From NCBI GenBank assembly GCA_024138025.1, contig JAMXBD010004298.1, positions 1 through 64,000 on the forward strand: 64,000 nt of DNA. Reading direction: 5' to 3'. Below are positions 36,480 to 47,183 of the stretch, piece by piece. The DNA comes from Combretum micranthum (taxonomy: Eukaryota > Streptophyta > Magnoliopsida > Myrtales > Combretaceae). The stretch's first letter is position 1, and each line of letters opens with the position of its first letter. Under the pieces are notes generated by a model, which was not told the origin of the DNA, searched no databases, and saw only the letters and a list, made by a program, of their open reading frames with translations. A program made the position numbers and the translations under genes.

Positions 36480-36640
36480 GGGACAGACTTACAAGAAGGC
36501 CCAAGGGGGTTGTGGCCCCTTAGCCATCTTAGGATATAAACTAAAAGACAAAATCTATATATGAAGTTGGTTGGTGTAGTGGTTAACTACATCCTTTTGC
36601 TTTTTACACGTGATGGTTTTAATGCTCCACATTCTCATTG
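36480..36640 (+). repeat. Possible tRNA-derived SINE
   Basis: Contains an A-box-like TGGTGTAGTGG (36572-36582) and, about 33 bases later, a B-box-like GGTTTTAATGCTCC (36615-36628), which is the spacing of an internal RNA polymerase III promoter. It is preceded by a GC-rich palindromic block (CCCAAGGGGG ... GGCCCCTTAG). It does not fold as a tRNA. A T-rich tail follows after 36675. Confidence 0.4.
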
Positions 36641-38062
36641 TCATAATAATGGCTCTAGTAAAAGAAGAAAGATACATTTTTTTAAATATCTTTTCTTATC
36701 TTTTTACAATCCTTTCAAATAATTAAATAATTCTTATTTTTACGATTTTTTTTTTCAAATTTTCCACCATTTTAAATTTTATATCTAGGAAAGATTGAGT
36801 AATATAAATTACATTTTTTGTTAATTAATTGGATGATATTAATAGTAAAGACTTTGTGAATTAGTGATGTATAATTCTCTATTTTATAAAGTTGTTAAAA
36901 ATTTAAAATATAGACAAAAAGGGTTTAAATACCATAAATTACCTTTAAAATACTTTAAAGATTTTTTTGGAATTTTTTAACATGTATTTTTATGTATTAA
37001 TTACAAAATATTAGTATTAAAGACTTTCTAAATATATATAATGGATTAACAATGTGTAATTCTCCATTTTATATAGTTTTTGGGTACTAAAAAACAAAAA
37101 AGATTTTTACGAACTATTGTTGCATGTGTTCAAAATGTAGGAATGTCAAAACCATTGTTGTACTACCAAGTACACTATACTAGTGGCAAACCGAAAGAGA
37201 CCTGAAGACCATAATTGGATTCTTCTATATTGTATTTGTTTTTCTTCTATTTATGCTAATCTTTTCGATAGTTCTTGATATATTTTCTTTTAATGATGTT
37301 TTTAATTAATTAATAATTTATAAAGATAGGAAAAGAAAACTAATAATTTATAATTTACTAGACATTCTCAATTATCATACACCCATCCAGTGGGAAAGGA
37401 GGTTAACACTTAAAAAATTTCATATAGTGTTTCATTAATTAGTATTTCAATAAAATTATGATGCTACTAATTTAATAATTATGAAATGTCTCATATAAAT
37501 ATATAAAGCAATTCTTTTTAAACTGCGTATAAGAGTTTTTTTTTTTAATAATCAAAAGTCATTTGATATTTCTTTTTTTGTCTTATTTAAAGCATTTTTA
37601 TGATATTGCTTATCTTACTTTAATATTTTCAATAAAATGTCTCATAAATTAGATAATCTTCATGAATTATAAGGTGGTTTTTTATGGCATCTTTTAAATA
37701 GCTCTTTATGTATGTAGTATTTTATTCAGCATCAAGCATCTATTAAAAAATTGTCTCTTATATTATCAAGAACTTAATTTATATGTTTTTCTTTATTTAA
37801 TTTATAATAAGTAAATATCTTGTAGCAGGTACTATAATTACAAGGAAAAAAAAAGGAATATTTGATAGATAATTACAACATGAACTTAAGCAATCAATAG
37901 ATTGGCCGCCCAACATAACAATCCTAAGTCTATCCTTGATTGTGTAGAAGATTTCAACCATACTTATAACATATCATGTATCTATCTCAACTAAGGAGTT
38001 ATACAAATTATACCTAACACATCTTCTAAGGGTGAAGAACATGTCTATAACACAATAAACCC
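36641..38062. other. AT-rich intergenic DNA
   Basis: No recognised gene. Long T and A runs and no repeat that recurs in this window. Confidence 0.5.
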
Positions 38063-38136
38063 AATCCCACACCCCAAACACACCCCAAACACACCCCCTC
38101 TCCCCCCCACCCCCACCAAAAAAAAAAAAAAAAAAG
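38063..38136. repeat. C-rich low-complexity tract and poly-A
   Basis: ACACCCCAAAC units pass into CCCCCCACCCCC and then about 18 A. The strand asymmetry is strong. The minus-strand ORF over it, rich in Trp and Gly, is an artefact. Confidence 0.85.
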
Positions 38137-38411
38137 GTTCACAAGAAAATAAGTACCAAAATCCATCATAAATTTGCATCTATAAGATAGGATATTGAGA
38201 TTTCTTAAGCAAATTGTATTTACTAATTGCAATACAACATTTGACTACCATCTCTATATTGCATTTTGGAAGTGTGGTTTAGTTTAGCACGTAGATCATG
38301 CTTTTTAATCACAATTTAGCAATGGCTAAGAGAAAGCACAAAATGTCAAACTCTATATATTCATATGCTCAATACAAGCATAACTAATAGTAGCATTAGC
38401 AACAAAACAAG

Positions 38412-38595
38412 AAGAGGAAGAGAGAGAGAGGCACAACTAGTAGCATAAATGAGCGCGACAATTTCAGCAATAAAGAAAACAAAACATATCAACCAAGTCA
38501 TTCTCTCTCTTCACTTCACCATTGTCATTCTCTTTCCTCTCGATTCTTCTCTTCTCATTGGTCTCCTCTCTCTCTCTCTCTCTTTCTCTCTCTAC
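38412..38595. repeat. (GA)n / (CT)n-rich stretch
   Basis: A GA-rich run at 38412-38430 and a CT-rich run at 38566-38592 about 150 bp apart, in opposite phase on the plus strand. It could form a stem or mark a decayed element. No gene. Confidence 0.6.
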
Positions 38596-38984
38596 TAACA
38601 ATGTATAGCACATTTATAAAGCATGTGTCTCTCTATACCAGAACGTATATCGCGTTTATAAAGTGCAATATATAATTGATATGCACTGCCGATTTATCGT
38701 ATGTTACAAATGTGATTTTAAGGTTGTATTTCAATATTTAATTTTAATTACAGCTTTTTTGAGTAATTACTTTTCAAAATGGTACTATATAAAAAATAAT
38801 TTCCATTTTCTAATATGTAAAAGTTGTGATAGACTTGGACTAGAAGGGAGGGAAAAGGGATTAATATTAACAAAGCAAAAACCGAAACATGGAACCTCGC
38901 CACATAAGTCACAACCGCAAAAAAATCAAGGCAAGACCTGGCCTAGCCCACAAGTCGACCTTATACAAGGTGGTAGTTCAAACT

Positions 38985-39900
38985 AGAGCTAGGTAAAAAA
39001 GAAAACCAAATCGCAAACCACATCGAATCAAACCAAATCGAATTGAAATTTTTGTTGTTTTTTTAATTAGTTCAATTCATGGTTAAGTTTGGCTTGTAAC
39101 ATTCGGTTTACGATTTGGTTAATAATGTCAAGCTGAACCGTGTAATATATATTAAACAAAAATTCTCATAAAAACATTAATGATTTATCTTTTTCTTAAT
39201 TGCTAGCAGCAATTAACTTTGCGGTTGCCATGACGATGCTTTGTGTTGTCCACAAGTTAGAAAGGTTGAAGAGCTTTTGCTTTAAAAGCGAGTTGGAATC
39301 CATAATAATAATTAAACACATGTTTCACATTCCATTTTTTGTCGACAAGAAATCCAACAATCAAACATTGGTCCTGTTGACAATTTTCCTATCATTGGAT
39401 AAACATTGTAATCTTATAATGTTTTTCATTTTTTTTTTTGTCGTAAATCTTATAATGTTTCAATGACACGAAACTGGACCACACAGCAATTAATTAAATT
39501 ATACCGATGGTTGGGTCTATTTCATAATTTAATAATTTTCTTGTTAAATTTTTGTATTAATATTTATATATAGGAATAATATAAAATTAATAAAAAGATT
39601 GGTGTATTATATAAATATTATTTTTTAAAATAAAATTTATTATAAAGTTAATGATTTATGTTTATGCTAGTTGCTAATAGCAACTATTTCAGCTTTGAGA
39701 AATATTGTTGGATTATTTTTTCATAACAAACTGTTTAAATAGTATACCGAACAGTTCTAAATGGTTTTTTTTTTTTTTTATGTTCGAAAAATTAGTGAGA
39801 TGAACGATATAGTTATGTTCGATTTTATAAAAATAACCGAACTGCAATTTTTTGCTCCTCCAACCGAACCAAACTATAACCTGATCAAGTGAGGTAGCAG
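38985..39900. repeat. Degenerate AACCGAACCAAA-rich repeat
   Basis: Both ends (38985-39150 and 39720-39890) carry degenerate AACCAAATCGAA / CGAACCAAACT units, in a pattern often seen in non-autonomous plant hAT elements. Clear terminal inverted repeats and a target duplication were not found. The middle is AT-rich with a random 88-codon ORF. Confidence 0.35.
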
Positions 39901-40390
39901 ATTTATCTCGGGAATGTTGTGATATCATGAGGGATCTAGCACTTTTCCATCAACATCCAACAAAAAATTCTATCATCTTTTTTTTCTTTAAAAGTGTATA
40001 TATATATATATATATATGTTTATTAGAGCCATTTAAAACTAAAAAATAGTAGATCTACATTATTAAGAAAATTAAAGTTGTTCTCCGCTCCACACCTCAT
40101 TGTTCTTTATAATTTTGATAATACATCCTTACATACTATATTAAAATTTAGTATAATTAAGTAATAAGGATTTAGTGAAAGGGTCTTATAATTGGAGTAA
40201 GTTAGAAGATATAGTTTCCAACTCTAGAATTAATTCACATCACCATCAAAGGAAACCAAGGATTATGAGGCATTATAATTGGTCATACACATGATTTTCT
40301 TTATTTTTTTCCCTACATTATTTACAACAATTTTCATTTTTGAATCATTTATGCAACATTGTGGTTTTTGAAACTTGTGCATAAGCCTAT
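39901..40390. other. AT-rich intergenic DNA
   Basis: Contains an (AT)n run near 39998-40018. Nothing else recognised. Confidence 0.5.
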
Positions 40391-40774
40391 TAGGTAATAT
40401 TAGGTGAAAAGTTTTACACTACAAGATACAAATACTCTAATTAACATCTTAGTTTTATTTATTTTTGTTTTTATTATCCCTAGCGTGATAGCTTTACAAG
40501 TGGCTTTGAAATGTCGCTTGATGAAGGCCTACCTACACTAACGGCGTATCCCCATAGGCAGTAGCTTTGATTCCGGATTTGCCAGATGATTACTCTCGAA
40601 AATAATTTCTTCAATCAAGGATGGTTGTGTACATTTAAAGACCGGCGTGTATCGGTTCCAACTCTTTTATTTGCAAAAAATCTCCTTATTTTCCAAGTCT
40701 TCTTCTAAATATATGTAATATATTTAGGATTTCCTTAGTTATAGACCCATATAGGTTAGATCTATAACCCAACA
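40391..40774 (-). mobile_element. 3' LTR of copia B, shortened
   Basis: Ends ATAACCCAACA at 40774 on the plus strand, beside the PPT. It aligns with 46955-47183 over GGCRTATCCCCATA, AAATAATTTCTTCAA, TTTGCAAAAAATC and TCCTTAGTTATA-like blocks. It is much shorter than the 5' LTR; the left part is deleted or unrecognisable, so the 40391 end is approximate. It includes ACGGCGTATCC and ACCGGCGTGTATC motif copies. Confidence 0.7.
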
Positions 40775-40790
40775 AACTCCCTTCCAACTC
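40775..40790 (-). other. Polypurine tract of copia B
   Basis: On the minus strand GAGTTGGAAGGGAGTT directly before the TGTTGGGTTATAG start of the LTR. Confidence 0.75.
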
Positions 40791-40862
40791 ATATGGGGGG
40801 TTCTATCACACCTATTGTCTGTTTGTAACAAACAAGTTTTTCTTTAGGTAAAGTTTTAGTCA

Positions 40863-41452
40863 TCATATTTGAAACATTTTCATTAGTGTGGATTTCTCTA
40901 GCTTCAAAAGCTTCGATTCCAATACATCTCGAATCCAATGATACCTGGTATCAATGTGTTTGGATCTGAAATGGAATGTTGGATTCTTACTGAGATGTAT
41001 AGCACTCTGGTTGTCACAAAACACCCTCAAGTCTTCTTGCTCTTGATCTAGTTCTTCTAAAAATTTCTCCATCCATAAGACTTCCTTGCAGTCTTCAATC
41101 ATAGCAATATATTCTGCTTCGGTGATGGATAGTACAACACATTTTTGCAACTTAGATTACCAAGACACTACTTCCCCTGCATATGTAATCAGATAACCTA
41201 AAGTGGACTTCCTAGAGTCAAGATCTTTAGCCATATCAGCATCTAAAAACCCTTCTAATATAGATTTGCTACCACCAAACTACAAACTAAGCCTAGAAGT
41301 GTCCATAAGATACCTGAGAATCCATTTAACAGTGGTCCAATGCTTTTTACCTGAATCGAGAGATGGCAACTAACCACACCAGCAACATGAGCAATATCCA
41401 ATTTAGTGCATACCATAGCATACATTAGATTACCAACAACTAAAGCATACAA
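40863..41452 (-). pseudogene. Copia B RNase H remnant
   Basis: The minus strand reads SITEAEYIAMIEDCKE, FCDNQSAIHLSKNPTFH and SKHIDTRYHWIRD, the standard end of copia pol with RNase H Glu and Asp. A separate upstream frame (to 41452) has VGNLMYAMVCTKLDIAHVAG. One or more stops lie between them. Confidence 0.88.
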
Positions 41453-41559
41453 TATCTTCTTGTTTACCTCACGTTTAGGACACTATTGAGAACTGAGTTT
41501 GAAGTGACTTGTAAGTAGAGAACAAATAAATTTTTCCTTGCTCATGTTGAATCTCTCCA

Positions 41560-42243
41560 GCACCTTTTCTAGGTATCTCTCCTATGATAACCACAATTTA
41601 TGACTCTTCTTGTCACGAATGATTCTCATACTGAGAATTTGGCATGTGGGTCCTAAGTGTTTCATGGAAAAAGACTTATTTATGTAGTCTTCAGATCTTG
41701 AATATGCTTGGCATCATGGCCAACAATCAGCATGTCATCTACATATAACAAGAGTATAATGAACTCATCAGTGTTTAATTTATGAATACACAATGGTCTG
41801 ATGCAGTCCTGGTGTAACCCTGATTAATCATAAAGGAGTCAAACTTCTTATACCATCACCTTGGAGCTTATTTTAGCCTATACAAGCTCTTCTTCAATTT
41901 GCAAACAAGCTGCTCCTTCCCCTTGACTTTAAATCCCTCAGGCTGCTCCATATAGATTTCTTCCTCTAAGTCACCATGAAGGAATGTTGTCTTCACATCC
42001 AGTTGTTCAACCTCCATGTTCAAATTGGCTATAATACTAAATACAACCCGAATGGAAGACATCTTCACCATTGGTGAGAAAATCTTATCAAAATCAACCC
42101 TTTTCTTCTTACTGAACTCCTTCACAACTAGTCTAGCCTTGTACCTTAGTTGTAAGCTATTTTCATTAGTCTTCAATCTGTATACCCATTTATTCTTCAG
42201 TGGTCACTTGCCTTTAGGTAGTTCCATCAAGTCATGTGTGTAG
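41560..42243 (-). pseudogene. Copia B reverse transcriptase remnant
   Basis: The N-terminal block reads YKARLVVKEFSKKKRVDFDK, then QLDVKTTFLHGDLEEEIYM and QPEGFKVKGKEQLVCKLKKS. A YVDDML catalytic motif can be read around 41735-41760 on the minus strand, in a different frame. Strong similarity in style to the Tork (Tnt1) lineage of Ty1/copia. Confidence 0.87.
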
Positions 42244-42479
42244 CTCTCGCGCAAAGATTTCATCACATCTTGCATGGCTTTAACCCACTCCTTTTTTTGC
42301 TCATGTACCATAACCTTTTGATAACATTAATCTCTCTCATTAGTCAAAATCACATAATCATTTGACTATATCTAACTTATGGTCTTCACTCTCTTGCAGA
42401 TCTTCTCAATTCAATCTGTTGATGAGGCTCTTGGGTCTCTTCAACTGAATCTTCACATCTCCCCTATCATTAGAATCTT

Positions 42480-43330
42480 CAAGTAAGGGCACTGGACCTA
42501 CATTTGTAGGGATCTCGCTTGAGGATTTTTCCTTTTTGGTTTCTCAATATCTTCAATTGTTTGGTCTTTAAGAAAGACCACATCTCTACTTTTGACAATC
42601 TTCTTCTCAGTTGGATCCCATAATCTATACCCATACTCATCATGTGCATAATCGAGAAAAATGCACTGCTTTGAATTTGCATCAAGTTTCTCCCTTTCAT
42701 CCTTGGGAAAATGCACAAATGCCCTGCAACCAAACACACGTAATGTTTATAAGAAATATCTTAACATGTCAGACACTTTCTAGGATATCTCCATCTAGAG
42801 CATAAAAGGGAGATAGATTTATTAAGTCGACTGTCCTCATACCTTCACCTCAAAATGATTTAGGCAACTTGGCATGAAATAACATGCTTTACTCTCTCTA
42901 TGATAATGCGATTCATTCTCTCTGCAATGCATTCTACTATAGGGTCTTTGGAATTGTTTTTTCCAGTTTAATCCCATGATCTCTGTAATATTCTTCAAAC
43001 GGTCCCTGTATTCACTACCGTTATCTGCTCGGACATATATTAACTATCTTCTTGTTTCTCTTTCCACTCTAGTGTGGAATTGCTTAAACACATCCAAAAC
43101 TTGATCTTTGGACTTTAAAGCAAAAGTCCACAACTTGCTAGAGTGATCATCAATGAATGTCACAAAATAAAGAGCACCACCTACTGACCTAACTTTCATA
43201 TAACAATATCTGTGTGAACAAAATCTAGTATATGAGATTTTCTAGTAGGTGGATTTCTTTGAAATACAATCTTATGTTGTTTACTAGCAAGAAAATCAAT
43301 ATAAGTTTTTAGAGAAGTAGCTTTTATATC
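42480..43330 (-). pseudogene. Copia B integrase remnant
   Basis: In minus-strand order: GGALYFVTFIDDHSSKLW (near 43150-43215) with a catalytic Asp, ADNGSEYRDR (near 43005-43030) with the second Asp, then after more decay FGCRAFVHFPKDEREKLD and YRLWDPTEKKIVKSRDVVF (42498-42737), the domain after the integrase core. Pieces lie in several frames. Confidence 0.85.
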
Positions 43331-43395
43331 GGCAGAAGCTGTCTTTTTATAAGCATTTAGAGCCTTTTCTCACTCATGTGACCTAGTCACTTATG

Positions 43396-43790
43396 CTAAA
43401 GCTCCATAGAAGTGTCATTTGTCAAATTCACATTTCTTTTACTTAGTTTCGTTGACATTAAGTAAAGGGTATTACTCTCCTTTCCTTTTGCCACTATGAG
43501 AGAGTCATTGGTGAGCTTCCATTTTCCTTCACCAAAGTGACTATTATATCCATCATCATCAAGTTTCCTTACAGATATAAGGTTTTGGTGAATATCTGGA
43601 ACGTGTCTAACATATTTGAGAATGAGCCTGCAATTAGTGTTAGTCTCTAAAACAACATTTCCAATGCCCACTATTTTTGATGTCTCATTATTTCCTATCA
43701 TAACATTATCATAATCACTAGCAATATAAATTGAGAAGAATTCACCATGTGCTGTCACATGAAAGGAGGCACCAAAATCGATAACCTAGT
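43396..43790 (-). pseudogene. Copia B protease and GAG-pre-integrase
   Basis: 120 codons with VMIGNNETSKIVGIGNVVLE, RHVPDIHQNLISVRKLDDDG and GKESNTLYLMSTKL, typical of the pre-integrase region of Tnt1-like elements. Just upstream, the protease active site reads VIDFGASFHV: the Ser of the usual D-S-G triad is Phe, so the enzyme would be dead even with the frame open. Confidence 0.87.
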
Positions 43791-44707
43791 CACTATCATG
43801 ACCTTTAAGGCTAACACAATTCTCATCCTAGGTAACAAAAATCTCACCACCTACTGCTGCAGTAGTTGTGTCTTCATCTTTTTCTTCACCTTTACCTTTA
43901 CCCTGTTTTCTCTTCTAAAGTCACATTCTCTCTTAAAATGTCCTGACTTATCATAGTGAAAGCATTTGACATTTTTTCTTCTTGATTTGAAACTTCCCCT
44001 GGATTTATCAGATCTATCAGATTTATTATTTGAGCCTTATTCTTGTTTCTACCACGTCTTTTAGGTATATTAGTAACAAATGCTCGAGTCTCAGACTCGT
44101 ACCAAGATCTTTTTTTTGGCTTCTTCATTCATCAGGCTGTCTTTTACCATTGTAATAGTAAGTGTTCCATCTATAGCAAATTGCTAACACCACAAGTGTC
44201 TCCTATATTAACCAGTGAACTCAACAATAAAAGTGCATGAATCTCATCATCAAGCATAAGCTTCATAGCAGACATTGATTCATAAGACCTTGAAAATCAT
44301 TTAAGTGCTTTGTCATATTGGATCCATCCTTATACTTCAGATTTACCACCTAATCAAGAGGTTTTATTCAAGACGTCTCCCTCTCATACATGAATCCTAA
44401 TTTCTTCTATAGAATATCAGCCTTGGTTTCTTGAGCAGCATGATGATATACATTGTAATTAACCCATTATTGGATATAATCGACAGTTTATCTATGCATG
44501 ATTGTTCAATCCTCATGAAACTTATCTGATGGCTTCGCAGTATCATTGCCCAAAAGCAAATAAAGATCTTTATAATATAACAGATCTTCCATCATAAACT
44601 TCCAGATAGAATAATTTGATGAATTCAATTTAATCATCATACCTAATGACTCAGCCGTGTCTGCAAAACAATTGACGAAAACCCTAGTTTTCTTTTTTTA
44701 ACCTAGT
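43791..44707 (-). pseudogene. Copia B gag remnant
   Basis: Minus-strand CFHYDKSGHFKREC near 43920-43970 is a Gag zinc knuckle with its second Cys changed to Tyr. Basic sequence (KRRGRNKNK) precedes it. Further towards 44700, segments of the Gag core are visible in broken frames, and an LNSSNYSIW-like start lies near 44600. It is followed at 44708 by the PBS. Confidence 0.75.
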
Positions 44708-44719
44708 GCTCTAATACCA
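44708..44719 (-). other. Primer-binding site of copia B
   Basis: On the minus strand TGGTATTAGAGC, the initiator tRNA-Met site with one C-to-T type change. Three bases separate it from the LTR. Confidence 0.85.
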
Positions 44720-45419
44720 CTTTGTTAGGAAAAATCTCTAATTAACTTGAAAACAATCATATGATTTTCTTGTACCTGTAGCGATCGCAACACAATAAAC
44801 AGAAAATGGAATGAATCAAAGAAAAAGACACCATGATTTAACATGAAAAACCCCAATTTAGGGAAAAACCATGGGATCGCAGCACAAATAATTCTTCTAC
44901 TATCAAATAATAATAGGATTACATAGGTCTTCTTCACTAGATCTACTAGTGGATCACACAAATCTTCATCACAAATGATGCATTACAATCAACAATAAGC
45001 ATCTCTCTCTCTAGAGCTTTCTTTAGGTTTTAGGAATAGCCAAGTGATACCGTAAAAGACAAATAAGGGGTATTTATATGAAAAAAACAAAGGAAGGCAT
45101 TGAGTACATAGGCTAGCACTTAAAAATAAAGGCAATGCCACTTGATGAAGGCTGGCAGTATGCCAGTGGCTTTATTTCTATTTTATGAGTGCTAAAACAT
45201 ATGTTTGATGGTCATTTTTATTAGGAATTTAGCACTTGAATTAATGGAGTTAAGCTTTCAGGTCTTTAAAGGAGATATTTTTCAAAGAAAGCGAAGATGG
45301 GTTAAAAATGTAAAGTTTGGATCAAGAAGAACTCAACATGACAAGAACAAGTCATGTCTTTCAACCATTACAAGGAAGAAGCAAAATTAAGGGCTAAATA
45401 TCAAGCTTTTGGAAGACAT

Positions 45420-45645
45420 TTATGAGACACGACCTGTCCCAAACCGTGTCAATCTGGAAAATTAACTTTGCAAGACATTTCTGGGACAAGCCATGTCCCA
45501 AGTCGTGTCAGTGAAGAAAAAAAACCACAGTAAAGGACACGACTTTGGGACAAGCCGTATCCCTAGTCATGTGATTTCCATAGTGAAGAAAACAACAGAC
45601 ATTCAAGTGACATGACCTGTCCCCAAACCTGTCATTTGACAGTCC
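45420..45645. repeat. Palindromic GACACGAC/GTCGTGTC cluster
   Basis: Four degenerate units such as GACACGACCTGTCCC..CCGTGTC and GGGACAAGCCATGTCCCAAG followed by TCGTGTC, spaced about 55-65 bases apart. Each can pair with itself and with neighbours. Confidence 0.7.
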
Positions 45646-45721
45646 TACTTTTGAGAAACGACTTTTTTAATGAATAGTAACCCCCAATTTATTAAAGAAA
45701 CGTCTATTGGACATTAAAGGG

Positions 45722-45960
45722 GTGTTATTTTGAAAAGCCAAAAGACCCGTAACTCCTGTAACTTCCCATTTCCTCTATAATGAGCATTCAATTCCATTTA
45801 TGTGTTATTTGAAAAGCCAAAAGACCCGTAACTCCCGTAACTTCCCATTTCCTCCATAATGAGCATTCAATTCCATTTATATGTTACTTTGGAAAGCTAA
45901 GAGATCAGCAACTCCCATAACTTCCTATTTCTTCCATCAATGAGCATCCAATTCCATTTA
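45722..45960. repeat. Three 80-bp tandem repeats
   Basis: Units at 45722-45801, 45802-45880 and 45881-45960. Each has GAAAAGCCAAAAGACCCG, AACTTCCCATTTCCT and ATGAGCATTCAATTCCATTT blocks. The first two are nearly identical; the third is diverged. Confidence 0.93.
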
Positions 45961-47183
45961 TGCAAAATCATTATAAAATGAAGATGGAGGGAAAATCAAA
46001 GGGGGAGAAGAACAAGAAAAGGAGAGACAGAGACAAGAAAAAAAAAACACACTTTTACGTATTTTTATAGCAGCATTTGTGCTTGAGTGTATCAATTTAT
46101 CAAGGAACATTGTTTGTATTGCTAATCTAATTTTAGATCCTTTCTATTTCTCCTTGTTATTATTTATATTGTTTTATCTATGGAGGAGTAGTTTAATATT
46201 GCTTAGGTATTATGGATCATTGATTGATTTCATGTGATTCCTTCGTTCTTAATTTCAAAATGTGTTGATTTTATTGTATTCAATAGCTTGCGCCCAAAGA
46301 ATGAGTCTAATTGGATGGTGCATCCCATTGGATTCATGTTTGAATTTTGTTAAAAATACATCGAAAGGTTGATTTAATGAATAGATCTAAAGCTATTGAT
46401 GAGATTGCTCATAATCACTAGAGATAGGAAAGGTGAAATCTTCTATCACTCATTTTGAATTCATCACTTTGGTTTTAAAACGAAGGATTCTTGTTCTTTA
46501 TGCAAATTTAAGTTGCTAATAGTCAGGAAGACATTCCGGCAGTTTGGCTTAGGTTTAGGTACTTTTGACTTTGAGAAACATTAGCATAATTTAGTGAATC
46601 CGATGGTTCAATAATCAATACAACTTTTTAAGAAAATTCTTGAGTCATATGAATAGATCTTAGTGAAGCATAACCCAAGCAACCTTGTGAATTGATTTAT
46701 CCTTTTGTATGCTTGCTGCGAAATCTGTGAATATTAGACTTAGTTTAGTTTCTATGTATATAAAACCAAATCTGATTTTTTTGGCTTGATAATAGGAAAA
46801 GAGTGAGAGAATTACTCATCAATGTTCCCTAGGAATATGACCTAGATCATTTCTCTATGCTACATCTGATGGGTGCGCTTGCCCTGTAAGACCATATTGA
46901 AAAGAAAACGATTTAAAATTTATAAATTTAAAACTTGATCTTTTGAATCTATCAGGCATATCCCCATAAGGCGACGATTTTGATGCCAACCTTGCTAGAT
47001 GCTTGCTCTTTGAAATAATTTCTCAATTCATGGCCGACTATGTACATTTGAAGGTCAGCAATGTACAGTTCCAATTCCTTTGTTTGTAAAAAATCCTTAT
47101 TTTCCAAGTTTTCTTCTAAACATATGTAATAAACTTAGAATTTCCTTGGTTATAAACCATATGGTTGGATCCATAACCCAACA

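Larger units (their letters stand above)
45202..46954 (+). mobile_element. Athila/Tat-type solo LTR nested in copia B
   Basis: About 1.75 kb splitting the copia B 5' LTR. It ends in GTTCCCTAGGAATATGACC and TGGGTGCGCTTGCCCTG, the usual 3' region of Athila/Tat LTRs, and the second half matches 58300-59040. It contains palindrome-like GACACGACCTGTCCC repeats (45420-45640), three 80-bp tandem repeats (45722-45960) and a TATA-like TATTTTTATAGC near 46058. Exact ends and the target duplication are not settled: ACATA at left and GCATA at right match in 4 of 5 positions but would need a non-CA terminus. Confidence 0.65.
44723..47183 (-). mobile_element. 5' LTR of copia B, interrupted
   Basis: The outer boundaries are TGTTAGGAAAAATC at 44723 and CATAACCCAACA at 47183 (plus strand). 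The LTR sequence runs 44723-45201 and resumes at about 46955, with another LTR inserted between. On the minus strand a TATA-like CATATAAATACCCC lies at 45069-45082, just downstream of a motif cluster (GCCACTGGCATACTGCCAGCC at 45150-45170). The LTR abuts SOT copy 2 on the right. Confidence 0.78.

Noticed and set aside
36572..36628. A/B-box region as a tRNA gene
   Set aside because: It does not form acceptor and anticodon stems. Better explained as a SINE.
38026..38232. 68-codon minus-strand ORF rich in Gly, Trp and Phe
   Set aside because: Produced by the C-rich tract and poly-A run at 38063-38136.
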